Shown piece by piece: positions 51,824 to 60,641 of a stretch of DNA of 64,000 nucleotides (positions within the stretch are counted from its first letter, which is position 1; the number at the start of each line of letters is the position of its first letter). The position numbers and the translations under genes are program-made. The notes below the pieces were generated by a model that had not been told where the DNA came from, searched no databases, and saw nothing but the letters and a program-made list of their open reading frames with translations. The DNA is from SURF-55 sp040755195 (GTDB lineage Bacteria; Bacillota; Desulfotomaculia; Desulfotomaculales; Ammonificaceae): contig JBFMBL010000008.1 of NCBI GenBank assembly GCA_040755195.1, positions 16,050 to 80,049 on the forward strand, in the 5' to 3' direction.

Positions 51824-53634
51824 TTGAATTCATGGAGGGGAAAAGGGGCCTGCCTACCGCACGAGCGTGTCATCCAAATGGAGTCGCTTTTTTGCTTCAC
51901 AGCGCTCATGACCCGGTAGCGGAGGCGCGGCGCCTTGTGGAACGGTACCCCTCTTTAAAAGAAGCGGGAGCCGTAGTCTGCTTCGGTCTTGGTCTTGGCT
52001 ATCATGTACACGAAGTGCTTCGGGTTGCGAAACCCAACGTGCAGGTTCTGGTCATAGAAAGCCACCCTCAACTAAGGGAGTGGTTCCAGCAGAATCCGGA
52101 AAACATCCAAAGCATCCCTTGGGAAAGGGTGACAATAACCGACCGCGAAGATGTGATCAAAACCTTCGTTTACCGCAAACGCGAGAACTTTCGGGACGGT
52201 TTAGTCATGGTCGAGCACCCGGCTTCGCTCCGCCTGAATCCCGAATTCTACGATACGATATCCACCCGGGTACGCGATTACATATCACTTTTATTAATAG
52301 ATATGGGAACCGCTCAAACGCTAAACTATTTTGTTCAGGAAAACAATTTTGCCAATTTGAAAGCTATAACGTCCGATCCGGGGATCAGTTCCCTTAAAGG
52401 TGCATTTGCAGGCAAGCCCGCAGTTGTCGTAGCTGCAGGGCCGTCTTTAAGCAAAAACATCGACCTCCTGGCCGAAGCCAAAAACAAAAGCGTTATCATT
52501 AGCGTCGGAACGGCGTTGAAGGCCATGCTTGCAAAAGGAATTCACCCGGATCTTGTAGTGACATTGGACCCCACCGAGTTAAATTATAAGCTTTTCGAAG
52601 GGTTGGCACCGGCCGAAGAATTCCTTTGTTACGAGCCGCAAACCCATTATAAGATACCGCCGATTTTCGACGGCCGGCGTTTTGTGTTTAATTCCTTTAG
52701 TAGTTGCTTTACACTATGGCTTAAAGCGTTATACGGGGACAAAGGATACATCGATCCGGGCGGATCCGTGGCCATCGCGGCCTTTGGCATCGCCTGCCTT
52801 ATTGGCGCAAATCCTATCGTTTTCATAGGCCAGGACCTTGCCTTTACCGGCGGCTATACCCATTCAAAAGGCACGGCGTACGAAAACCGCAAAGCGGATT
52901 TAACGTCGTCCAGCATGCATATGTTCGAAGTCCCCGCCATCGGCGGCGGTAAAGTCTTTACCATGCGCAATTTTCATTCGTTTATTGTCCGTTTCGAAGA
53001 ACTCTTCGCCCAGCACAAAGATCGGCTTATAATCGATGCCACGGAAGGCGGAGCACTAAAGCGCGGGGCAAAAGTAATGACTTTCAGGGAAGCCATTGAT
53101 CAACATTTTAATGAAGAGTTCCAGGTTTTAAAAATTGTAAACGAATTGCACCATAAGAACCAACCTGACCCCGCCGTGCGAGAGCGAATAATCAAAGAGT
53201 TCAATAAAACCGCGCGGAAGTACAAAGGACTTATCCGGAAGTTGGAGGAGACTTTATCAATTGCCAAAAAGGTCGAAAAACTTAGTAACTTAGCTGAAAA
53301 GGCGGATGGGAAGAAAGCACAAGCCGGCAGCGCGCTTGCACGCGGCAATCTCGATCTTCTAAAGAAACGGGCCGAACAACTTAACCGTAAGATAAAATCA
53401 GTAAATGCCGAAACCAAACTCACCAACCTTTTGGATATGTTGACAATTGAAACGGAATTTGCGCCCCCGCTTCCGGAAGACGCAACCTTAAAAGAACAAG
53501 TGAAACAGATCAACGCGGTATACGGCTTGTACCTTGAATCGGCAAAACTAATGCGGAAACAGATGGAGAACGCAGTCAAGGACTCACTTTCAACAAACGG
53601 CATTCAGAGCGCGGAAGTTTGTGAAAGTTGCTAA
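51808..53634 (+). CDS. maf: Maf (motility accessory factor, DUF115), flagellin nonulosonic acid transferase
   Basis: Maf proteins transfer CMP-activated pseudaminic, legionaminic or related acids onto Ser/Thr of flagellin in the cytoplasm. The 608-residue protein has the DUF115 core: KPAVVVAAGPSLSKNIDLLA around 200, KGIHPDLVVTLDPTE, and PGGSVAIAAFGIACLIGANP with FIGQDLAFTGGYTH around 320-355. An N-terminal Rossmann part (AVVCFGLGLGYHVHEVLR) and a long helical C-terminus (residues 430-600) complete it. It stands directly after the flagellins and opposite the CMP-legionaminic acid genes, which together predict legionaminylated flagellin. Confidence 0.92.
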   Translation: MADTVIEFMEGKRGLPTARACHPNGVAFLLHSAHDPVAEARRLVERYPSLKEAGAVVCFGLGLGYHVHEVLRVAKPNVQVLVIESHPQLREWFQQNPENIQSIPWERVTITDREDVIKTFVYRKRENFRDGLVMVEHPASLRLNPEFYDTISTRVRDYISLLLIDMGTAQTLNYFVQENNFANLKAITSDPGISSLKGAFAGKPAVVVAAGPSLSKNIDLLAEAKNKSVIISVGTALKAMLAKGIHPDLVVTLDPTELNYKLFEGLAPAEEFLCYEPQTHYKIPPIFDGRRFVFNSFSSCFTLWLKALYGDKGYIDPGGSVAIAAFGIACLIGANPIVFIGQDLAFTGGYTHSKGTAYENRKADLTSSSMHMFEVPAIGGGKVFTMRNFHSFIVRFEELFAQHKDRLIIDATEGGALKRGAKVMTFREAIDQHFNEEFQVLKIVNELHHKNQPDPAVRERIIKEFNKTARKYKGLIRKLEETLSIAKKVEKLSNLAEKADGKKAQAGSALARGNLDLLKKRAEQLNRKIKSVNAETKLTNLLDMLTIETEFAPPLPEDATLKEQVKQINAVYGLYLESAKLMRKQMENAVKDSLSTNGIQSAEVCESC

Positions 53635-53658
53635 CGGTAAAGAAAGGCGGTGACAAAT

Positions 53659-54036
53659 ATGTCGGTTTTGCCTGTAGGACAAGGACAACCCGAGGTTCCG
53701 GTGCAAACAGTACAACCGGCACAAGCGGAAAAAAGCCAGATGGAGAAGGTCAAGCTGGAGCCGTCAAAACCGAAACCGGACGAACCAAGTGAAATCGAAA
53801 AACAGCAAAAGCCGGAATACGATTTCAAGAAAGCGCTGCAACAACTATCGGAAACCGCACACGCGTTCGGCAGGCGGTTTCACTTTAAAATGCACGAAAA
53901 GACACACCAGTATATCGTGCAGGTTATTGATTCGGAAACAAGTGAAGTGATCAATGAAGTACCGCCCGAAAAGGTATTGAACCTGGTGGCGCAGATTCGA
54001 GAGCTGGTTGGCGTGCTTGTTAACAAGCACGCTTAG
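53659..54036 (+). CDS. flaG: FlaG family protein
   Basis: FlaG is a small protein encoded next to fliD that influences filament length in several bacteria. The 125-residue product has a Pro/Glu/Lys-rich start and the FlaG domain in the second half (RRFHFKMHEKTHQYIVQVID, SEVINEVPPEKVLNLVAQIR). ATG 53659 has AGGCGGTG upstream. The gap to fliD (54037-54198) shows nothing clear. Confidence 0.92.
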   Translation: MSVLPVGQGQPEVPVQTVQPAQAEKSQMEKVKLEPSKPKPDEPSEIEKQQKPEYDFKKALQQLSETAHAFGRRFHFKMHEKTHQYIVQVIDSETSEVINEVPPEKVLNLVAQIRELVGVLVNKHA

Positions 54037-54198
54037 ACTAACCCTGCAAAACCAGCCGCCGGGAGAATCTTGCCCTCGAGCGCAGTCGGATAATTAGATG
54101 GAGAAGCAATTCTGTCAATTATGACGCCCGTGGTCCGGTACTTTACGTCTGAGTTAAGGTAAGCAGGGCTTAACGGTCGTTAGAAGGGAGTGATGAGC

Positions 54199-55749
54199 AT
54201 GTCATACCTGTCAACAATAAACCGGGTGGCGGGACTGGCTTCGGGGATAGACACGGAGCAAATGGTCCAGGACCTGATGAAGGTAGCGCGGATACCGTTG
54301 GACCGGATGCTGCAAAAAAGGCAAATCTTGCAGTGGCAGCAGTCGGATTACCGGACCATCAACCAGTCGCTGATTGACTTTCGCGCCAACCAGGCCTTGA
54401 AGATGAAGCTTCAGGGAACCTTTTCTGCTAAAAAGGCAACCTCCAGCGACGCAACGGTGGTGACGGCGACGCCGGGTAGCAATGCGAGCGCAGGCACATA
54501 CAACATCGAGGTCACCCAACTGGCCAGGGTGGCCAGCGACATCAGCAGCGCCGCCCTTTCCGCCAGTTCAGCCGACAAGATAGACCCCACCGCAACGCTG
54601 GAAAGCCAGAAATCAAAGTTCGCATCACAGTGGGGGGCGACCACCACGCTGCAGTTTAGTATTACTACCCACCCGAACGGTGGCGCGGCAGTTACCAAAA
54701 CGTTTAACGTTGATACCACTGTAGACAGCTTAAACGCCGTATTGGCAAGAATTAATGCCGAAACATCATTGGGCGTCACGGCCTTTTACGAGGAAAGCAC
54801 CGACAAGGTGGTCCTTTCCACCACCAAGACAGGTGATTACGCCACCAACGAGATTGAGGTCGCCGATACCACGGATACGTTTGCCCTGGGAACCCTTCAC
54901 CTTTCGGCCACCGCCCAAGGGCAGAACGCCGTTGTCAGTATCAACGGTCTCACAGGGATTACCAAATACGAAAACTCTTTCACTTTTAACAACATCACCT
55001 TCAACCTGCTCAAACAGACAAGCGGCACGCCGGTAACGGTTACCGTAGCCAACGATACCGACGCGGTGGTTGATACCATCAAATCGTTTGTCGAGGATTT
55101 TAATTCGCTATTGAAAACACTGAATGACAAGCTGAACGAGAAGCGTTATCTGGACTACCCCCCGCTTACCGACGCGCAGAAGGAACAGATGACCGACAAA
55201 CAGATCGAGCAATGGGAAGAAAAAGCCAAAAGCGGTCTCCTTAGCAACGACACCATCCTGCAAAGCGCGGCGTCGGAGGTGCGGCGGGCGCTTACCACCC
55301 CGGTGACGGGACTTACAACTTACGATTCTGTTTTCGATATCGGCGTCACGACAGGGTTCTACTTCGAAGGCGGCACGTTGTACCTTGACGAGACAAAACT
55401 GCGCGAGGCAATCAGCACCAACCCGGACGCCGTTATGCAGCTTTTTACAACTGACGGTACATCATATACTTACGAACAACAGGGTTTGGGCGTAAGACTC
55501 TACAACACGGTTAACGATATGGTTGACCGTCTGACGGACAAGGCGGGCTTCCCAAGTGAATTTGCCCTTTACGATAACAGTTTTATTGCCACCGACATCC
55601 GTGACCTGGAAGAGCGTATTTCCGACACGGAGGACCGGCTCAGCGCAATGGAGGATCGCTACTGGCGTCAGTTTACTGCGATGGAGCAGGCGATTGCTCA
55701 ATTTAATACCCAGAGCGCCTGGTTATCAAGACAATCTCAAGGAGGTTAA
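54199..55749 (+). CDS. fliD: FliD, filament cap protein
   Basis: FliD forms the cap at the filament tip under which flagellin folds. The 516-residue protein begins MSYLSTINRVAGLASGIDTE, the family start, and has the FliD N- and C-terminal coiled coils with DTIKSFVEDFNSLLKTLNDK between and ERISDTEDRLSAMEDRYWRQ at the end. ATG 54199 has GGGAG eight bases upstream; earlier in-frame starts are too near that site. fliS and fliT follow. Confidence 0.95.
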   Translation: MSYLSTINRVAGLASGIDTEQMVQDLMKVARIPLDRMLQKRQILQWQQSDYRTINQSLIDFRANQALKMKLQGTFSAKKATSSDATVVTATPGSNASAGTYNIEVTQLARVASDISSAALSASSADKIDPTATLESQKSKFASQWGATTTLQFSITTHPNGGAAVTKTFNVDTTVDSLNAVLARINAETSLGVTAFYEESTDKVVLSTTKTGDYATNEIEVADTTDTFALGTLHLSATAQGQNAVVSINGLTGITKYENSFTFNNITFNLLKQTSGTPVTVTVANDTDAVVDTIKSFVEDFNSLLKTLNDKLNEKRYLDYPPLTDAQKEQMTDKQIEQWEEKAKSGLLSNDTILQSAASEVRRALTTPVTGLTTYDSVFDIGVTTGFYFEGGTLYLDETKLREAISTNPDAVMQLFTTDGTSYTYEQQGLGVRLYNTVNDMVDRLTDKAGFPSEFALYDNSFIATDIRDLEERISDTEDRLSAMEDRYWRQFTAMEQAIAQFNTQSAWLSRQSQGG

Positions 55750-55754
55750 CGTCT

Positions 55755-56141
55755 ATGCAACTTACCAACCCTTATCAGCAGTATCACGATAACGCGATTT
55801 TGACCGCCGATCAGGGCCGTCTTGCGTTGTTTCTCTTTGAAGGTGCCGCCCGCTTTGCCCGCCAGGCGGCCGGACACATAGAGGGACATGACATTTCTGC
55901 CGCGCACCATGCCCTGGTTCGCGCTCAGGATATCGTCGAATATCTTGCGTCAACCGTAAACACCGAAATTGAGGTCGGCCAAAACCTGGCTGCGCTTTAT
56001 GATTTTATTTACCGCTGCCTGGTAGAAGCAAACATAAGCAAGGATACAGGTCTGATAAAGGAAGCGGTTAGTTTTCTTGATCAGCTTCGGGACACTTGGC
56101 GGGAAGCCCTCAACGGAAAAGGCCTCGAAGGTGAAGCATAA
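55755..56141 (+). CDS. fliS: FliS, flagellin export chaperone
   Basis: FliS binds the C-terminal end of flagellin and prevents premature polymerisation. The 128-residue helical protein has the family opening NPYQQYHDNAILTADQGRLA and ALVRAQDIVEYLASTVNTE, GQNLAALYDFIYRCLVEANI. It follows fliD by five bases and its stop overlaps the start of fliT. Confidence 0.94.
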   Translation: MQLTNPYQQYHDNAILTADQGRLALFLFEGAARFARQAAGHIEGHDISAAHHALVRAQDIVEYLASTVNTEIEVGQNLAALYDFIYRCLVEANISKDTGLIKEAVSFLDQLRDTWREALNGKGLEGEA

Positions 56142-56524
56142 TGGCGGGAAGGTTGGAAATCCTTAAAGAGATGCTCGAAACCACCAGGAGGATAGCTGCT
56201 GCAGCCGAAGTATTGTGTCTTCCGGGGGAAGAAAAAAACGAAGAGGCTGCACGGTCGGTGGCCGAAATCACAGAGCTCATTGCTGTCCGCCAGCGAATTA
56301 TCGACGATCTGGAAAAGATCGCACCTAAAGATACGGCTGACGAGCGGGAAAGCGTACTGTTACTGACCGAAATCGAGGAGTTAAATGAGCGGGCCGGCAG
56401 GCTATTGATTGCTCACCGGGAAGAACTTGCCCGGTCGCTGCGTCGGATGCGCGAAGGGAAGCAGGTGTTGGCATATTTGAAGCACACCCAAACGACGGGC
56501 AGGTTCTTAGACCACCACAAATAA
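56141..56524 (+). CDS. fliT: FliT-like flagellar chaperone
   Basis: The 127-residue charged helical protein stands directly after fliS, the place of FliT, the FliD chaperone. Sequence similarity is weak in this group: LLLTEIEELNERAGRLLIAH and REELARSLRRMREGKQVLAY resemble the central helices of FliT/FlgN-type chaperones. ATG overlaps the fliS stop by one base. The call depends on position and fold type. Confidence 0.75.
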   Translation: MAGRLEILKEMLETTRRIAAAAEVLCLPGEEKNEEAARSVAEITELIAVRQRIIDDLEKIAPKDTADERESVLLLTEIEELNERAGRLLIAHREELARSLRRMREGKQVLAYLKHTQTTGRFLDHHK

Positions 56525-56570
56525 GGCAGGGGTTCTAGCTTACAGGCATTCCCTGCCTTTCCTTTTTTTC
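56525..56570 (+). terminator. Terminator after fliT
   Basis: GGCAGGG (56525-56531) pairs with CCCTGCC (56551-56557), followed by TTTCCTTTTTTT. It ends the plus-strand flagellin/maf/fliD group, convergent with flgL. Confidence 0.85.
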
Positions 56571-56589
56571 TCGCGATCTATACCCAGTA

Positions 56590-57495
56590 TTATTTCAGGA
56601 AGTCAAGAAGTGAGGTTTGTAAAAGCCTTGCTCCGGCGGAAAGGGTAGCCTCGTAGGCGAGTTTTTGCTGGCCGAATTGAATGCTGGCGCGGGCGATATC
56701 GGCATCCTGTAAACCGGAAAGGACGCCGGTAAAGCGGACCTCCTGATCCTCAAGCTGCGACCTTAAGGACTCCAGTTGGTTGGTACGCGAACCAGTCCTC
56801 ACGCGGTGCACGAGCATTTCATCGATTCGCTGGTCAACATCCCCTATCATGCTACTCACGGTCGCGTTATCCCCAGCATCGAGCGCGTCACGAAGCTGGA
56901 ACAACGTAAAAAATACCCCCGATGTAACACTCCCCGTGGCCGTAGCGCCAAAAACCACCCCTCCCGTGTCTACCTGCACGGTGAAATCGCTGGCCACCTC
57001 TCGCAAGACCACATCAGTATTGCCGTTATACGTTACTGTTTCGGCCACTTTGTCCACCGCAAAGGGAGGCGCCGCATTCTGGGTGCCTGCGAATATATAT
57101 TTTCCTCCCATATTACTGTTTGCAACATTGACCATACCGTCAATAACCCCGTCAACCTGGCGGGCTATCGCCTGCATATCCTCGGGCGTCAGGGTGCCGC
57201 TGGCGCCCTGTACCGCAAGGTCGCGCACCCGGTGCAAAAGATCCATGGCGTCGCCGAGGGCCGCATCCGTTTGGTTCTGCCAGGCCAAACCATCGTTAAT
57301 ATTGCGGGTGTACTGGTGGTTAATATCTAAAGCGGTGTGTACACTTATTATGTTATTGGTCGCCGGAGGGTCGTCGCTGGGCTTGTTGACCCTCCTGCCG
57401 GTAGACATCATCTCCTGGGAGCGGGTAAGGCCTTCCAGGTTTGTTTGGATGGCGCGCATCATGTTTTGGGCAATCATGCTGTGGCTTATGCGCAT
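56590..57495 (-). CDS. flgL: FlgL, hook-filament junction protein
   Basis: FlgL joins the hook to the filament. The 301-residue protein has flagellin-like ends: MRISHSMIAQNMMRAIQTNL, STGRRVNKPSDDPPATNNII and the C-terminal DADIARASIQFGQQKLAYEA. ATG 57495 with GGAGGGG upstream is preferred. It follows flgK, from which it is separated by a long repeat-filled gap; these genes are adjacent in most Firmicutes. Confidence 0.95.
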   Translation of the reverse strand: MRISHSMIAQNMMRAIQTNLEGLTRSQEMMSTGRRVNKPSDDPPATNNIISVHTALDINHQYTRNINDGLAWQNQTDAALGDAMDLLHRVRDLAVQGASGTLTPEDMQAIARQVDGVIDGMVNVANSNMGGKYIFAGTQNAAPPFAVDKVAETVTYNGNTDVVLREVASDFTVQVDTGGVVFGATATGSVTSGVFFTLFQLRDALDAGDNATVSSMIGDVDQRIDEMLVHRVRTGSRTNQLESLRSQLEDQEVRFTGVLSGLQDADIARASIQFGQQKLAYEATLSAGARLLQTSLLDFLK

Positions 57496-57517
57496 CGGTT
57501 TCCCCTCCAAGAGCAGT

Positions 57518-57785
57518 TTCTACGTTCTGCGTTCTACGTTCTACGTTCGGGCTAATACTGATATAATTTAAAGTCCGTTCAATGTTCAACGTTGAAGGTT
57601 CAAAAGAACAGAATATAGAATAACCTCTTCTGAGTGGCTAAAGTGGTCAGAAGTTAGAATATAGAATTTAAAATACAAGCCAGAATAAAACTTTGTGACT
57701 CGGGACTTTGGACTTCTACCTTCTACCTTCTACCTTCTATATTCCGTATTCTGTATTCTGTCTTCTATCTTCTGACTACTGACTA
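57518..57785. repeat. Mixed heptamer repeats between flgK and flgL
   Basis: The gene-free 296-bp gap contains ACGTTCT/GCGTTCT units (57523-57548), GTTCAAT/GTTCAAC (57580-57603), GACTCGG/GACTTTG units (about 57693-57708) and CTTCTAC/CTTCTAT units (57710-57775) ending in TGACTAC. At least four heptamer words are joined in one array. Confidence 0.85.
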
Positions 57786-57791
57786 GTGAAC

Positions 57792-59162
57792 CTATACCGC
57801 CATCCGGTTTATAAGTGTATCCAGGAGGCCGTCCATAATGCTGACCACACGTGAACAAGCCTGGAAGGCGTACTGGTACTGGGTGATTTTCGTTAGCTCT
57901 TCATCTACCGATACACCGGAAACCGACTGCCGCAGGTTTTGCAGTTGTTCCCGTACGACTCGGGCTCCCAGGGTGCGTTCGCCGCTACCCCGCATGTCTT
58001 CGCCGATCCTGGTAACAAGCTGCCGGTAAAACCCCTCGAAGGTTGCGGTGTCATCGGCCATAACGAGGTCGTCGCGCAGCCCTGCTACGGCAAGTGCCTT
58101 GGTGCCGTCGATGTTGTTCAAGTCGTCTTTCACATCTTCGCTCAGGTCAAAGTCGGCAGCCCCGGTTGACGCCGGGTTAAAGAAATCGGTCTCGTGGGCG
58201 GTATTCACCTGATCGCGGATGGCATCGGCCAGAGTGTCCAGATCCTCCATGTAACCCTTAACCTTTTGTCTGGAACTCTCGATACCCACCAGGGAACCCG
58301 TCAGGCTATATGTATTGGCCGCCGCGGTTATATCGACTGTCTCACCCGATGAGAAGGAAAGAACAAGACTGTCGTCAGCTCCTGCGAAAGGATCCTGAAT
58401 AGTTACTGTTTCGTAGGTGCCGTCCGCATGCACCAGTTCTTTCCCAAACAGGAAGACTACTACTGTACCGTCACTCTGCGTTTCCACCGTTTGCGTGCCG
58501 ATGGCCGCCAACTGGTCGAGAAGCACATCGCGGCGGTCCATAAGATCGTTCGGCTGCGCCCCCATGCGGATAAGTTGTTGTATCCTCTGGTTGAGGTTGC
58601 CGATTTCTTCAGCGATGCTGTTAATTGTACTCACTTGATCCTCTGCTAGTTCCCGGAGATTACGCTCGTTGTCTCCCAATTGGCCATAAGTCTGGCGCAC
58701 CGCCACCGTAAGTTCCTCGCCCGCCACCCTGACAGCGGCCTTAAGCCCCACGTCTTGTGGACTGTTGTTTAACTCGTGCCAGTTGTTAAAAAATTTACCT
58801 ATGAGGTTTTGGAGCCCGTATTCCGACGGCTCGGGGAAAACCGCCTCAATGCGAGAAAGGGCGTCCTCACGCTCTTCCCAGTAACCCGCCTCCCCCAGAG
58901 CGTTGCGAAGCTGTTTATCGAGAAGCTCGTCCCGGACACGGCGGATGGTGGTGATTTCAACGCCGGTGCCGAGTTGGCCGGGGACAATCATCTGCTCCTT
59001 CGTCGGGTAGGTAAACGGCGACGTGGCGGCGTGAACCGCGTCCTGACGGGTGTAGCCCTCGGTGTCGGCGTTGGCAAGGTTATGGGCTGCGGTATCCATC
59101 GCCGTCCGTCCCGCCATAATGCCGCGCCTGGCAATCTCGAGGCCGAAGAATGTTGAAATCAT
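57792..59162 (-). CDS. flgK: FlgK, hook-filament junction protein
   Basis: FlgK is the hook-proximal junction protein. The 456-residue product begins MISTFFGLEIARRGIMAGRT with the rod/hook motif DTAAHNLANADTEGYTRQDA, contains LIGKFFNNWHELNNSPQDVG and ends with the coiled coil SVDEELTKITQYQYAFQACS. Both ends and the length fit the family, at the short side. It lies 20 bases after flgN, its export chaperone. Confidence 0.96.
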   Translation of the reverse strand: MISTFFGLEIARRGIMAGRTAMDTAAHNLANADTEGYTRQDAVHAATSPFTYPTKEQMIVPGQLGTGVEITTIRRVRDELLDKQLRNALGEAGYWEEREDALSRIEAVFPEPSEYGLQNLIGKFFNNWHELNNSPQDVGLKAAVRVAGEELTVAVRQTYGQLGDNERNLRELAEDQVSTINSIAEEIGNLNQRIQQLIRMGAQPNDLMDRRDVLLDQLAAIGTQTVETQSDGTVVVFLFGKELVHADGTYETVTIQDPFAGADDSLVLSFSSGETVDITAAANTYSLTGSLVGIESSRQKVKGYMEDLDTLADAIRDQVNTAHETDFFNPASTGAADFDLSEDVKDDLNNIDGTKALAVAGLRDDLVMADDTATFEGFYRQLVTRIGEDMRGSGERTLGARVVREQLQNLRQSVSGVSVDEELTKITQYQYAFQACSRVVSIMDGLLDTLINRMAV

Positions 59163-59182
59163 CCCAAAACCCCCCGGTTTTT

Positions 59183-59704
59183 TTATACTACACTGTCGAT
59201 CGCTTGTGACGGTTTGGCCTGACCAACCTCACCCTCAGCTCCGTACGTGTTGTCCTCGATCAGGCCGATCTCCCTCATGAGCAAGGTATTGAACTGAAGG
59301 CCTCGCCAAGTCATTACCCGGCAGATGTCGATCGCCTCGCGCAAAGCCCTCAAATCCTCCCGTAAACTTTTGGCCAACAAAGTGAGGCCGGCACGGTTTT
59401 TTTCCGGAACCCTACCGAGCAAATCGCGCAGAGAGGCATCAGGTTTCAACCCGAAACCCTTTACGACATCTGCCTGAGCTTCATACCGAATACCCTCCAG
59501 CCGGGCCAGTTCGCCGGCAAGGTCCGATTGTTCCCCGGCCAGCTTGATCAAAGCATCTGAATCCGCGTCGCGCAGGGCGTTTATCTGATTCTCAGTGCCT
59601 TTAAGCATCGCCTTGACAATCTCCCCCTGGCGGCAGAGCAACTCCTCCAGCCAGTCATAGAATTTATCCGGCGTCAATTCTTTCTTACCAAACGAGTTGT
59701 TCAT
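59183..59704 (-). CDS. flgN: FlgN-family export chaperone
   Basis: FlgN binds FlgK and FlgL before export. The 173-residue protein is almost entirely helical and has the FlgN-type features: DKFYDWLEELLCRQGEIVKA at the start, SDLAGELARLEGIRYEAQAD, and LLAKSLREDLRALREAIDIC with RGLQFNTLLMREIGLIED. It is directly upstream of flgK. The family is variable; position and fold agree. Confidence 0.88.
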   Translation of the reverse strand: MNNSFGKKELTPDKFYDWLEELLCRQGEIVKAMLKGTENQINALRDADSDALIKLAGEQSDLAGELARLEGIRYEAQADVVKGFGLKPDASLRDLLGRVPEKNRAGLTLLAKSLREDLRALREAIDICRVMTWRGLQFNTLLMREIGLIEDNTYGAEGEVGQAKPSQAIDSVV

Positions 59705-59761
59705 TTGACTTCCCCTTCCTGCTCCCTACTTCTGAATTCTAACCTGAAAAAACGAGTTGCA

Positions 59762-59868
59762 CGTCAAGTCCTATGTCCTCGGTCCTCAGTCCTCAGTCAT
59801 TCTGTTTTCCGGGACTTAGGACTTTCGACTTAGGACTTTACTTTTAACCCGCGACTCGCGACTTGCTA
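59762..59868. repeat. Heptamer repeats between the unknown gene and flgN
   Basis: GTCCTAT/GTCCTCG/GTCCTCA units (59768-59796) are followed by GGACTTA/CGACTTA units (59813-59840) and GCGACTCGCGACTTG (59851-59865). The stop codon of the neighbouring gene lies at the edge of the array. Confidence 0.85.
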
Positions 59869-60219
59869 CTACACGCTTTCGTCCAAATTTCCTTCCCGCT
59901 GGAGTTGCCGTCTGATTGTCTCAAGCTCTTCGAGTGACACTTCCTCCTCCAAATCCGGTTCATCTACATCATGGCGGAAAACACTCGGCGAGTCCTTTAC
60001 CCGTCTTATTCGAAACCGGAAAGGGTAGTTGACCAGGGCCGCCGCGGTATTAAGCTGCTCCACCAGCCGCACCAACCGCTCAATTTCGGGGATATTCCGG
60101 TTAAGCTCCGGAACAACTACAGTCCGCGCCTGGGAGTCGGTACGAAGCATCCCCTCGCGCCGGACCGCGTCGGTTTCGAACATTACCTGAGACTGTAAGC
60201 CGCCTGCTCCGACTTTCAT
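59869..60219 (-). CDS. Unknown protein between flgM and flgN
   Basis: I do not recognise this 116-residue protein with certainty. ATG 60219 has AGGTGAT upstream. The middle, PEIERLVRLVEQLNTAAALV followed by NYPFRFRIRRVKDSP, recalls the FlaG arrangement (helix, then a basic beta strand), but the similarity is weak. The C-terminus is acidic (DVDEPDLEEEVSLEELETIR). No signal peptide or membrane helix is present. Its place between flgM and flgN suggests a flagellar role; most relatives lack a gene here. Confidence 0.7.
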   Translation of the reverse strand: MKVGAGGLQSQVMFETDAVRREGMLRTDSQARTVVVPELNRNIPEIERLVRLVEQLNTAAALVNYPFRFRIRRVKDSPSVFRHDVDEPDLEEEVSLEELETIRRQLQREGNLDESV

Positions 60220-60286
60220 CTCGACCAATCACCTTCAAGCTTATCCCCTAAGAACTCTATCTACGCTGTTGAAAACCGGCGGTGAA

Positions 60287-60580
60287 CTACCGCCGGTTCA
60301 GGTTTAATTCCTCCATTATTCCTGCCGCAATACGCGCCGGGTCGGGCTTGAAAGTACCCGCCGCAATCTCTTCGCGGAGCCTGGCAACCAGGTCTTCCCT
60401 GACTTCGGAAATATCCTGCAGGCGCTCCTTAAATAATTTCAGCTCCTTTATTTCGGCTGATGGCTCAAAGCTGTCGGAAACCCGACCACCTTGCTCCTGC
60501 TTCTCGCTTTTCTTTGACAGTTTTTGCTGGATACCGTAAACCTTCGCGGCATCCGGTCCACTCGCGGGTCCGATCTTCAT
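60287..60580 (-). CDS. flgM: FlgM, anti-sigma-28 factor
   Basis: FlgM binds sigma-28 and blocks late flagellar promoters until it is exported through the completed hook. The 97-residue protein has the usual start MKIGPASGPDAAKVYGIQQK and the sigma-binding C-terminal helices (LQDISEVREDLVARLREEIA, GTFKPDPARIAAGIMEELNL). The sigma-28 promoter at 48586 is a probable target of this control. It lies at the head of the flgM-unknown-flgN-flgK-flgL group. Confidence 0.93.
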   Translation of the reverse strand: MKIGPASGPDAAKVYGIQQKLSKKSEKQEQGGRVSDSFEPSAEIKELKLFKERLQDISEVREDLVARLREEIAAGTFKPDPARIAAGIMEELNLNRR

Positions 60581-60641
60581 GGCGCATCAGTCCCCTCATC
60601 GGTCTCTCTATTATTAAAAATCGGGTAAATCCGCGAAAACT

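Noticed and set aside
60581..60641. Sigma-28 promoter upstream of flgM (ACCGATGA on the minus strand)
   Set aside because: The -10-like word is imperfect and no TAAA lies at the required spacing.
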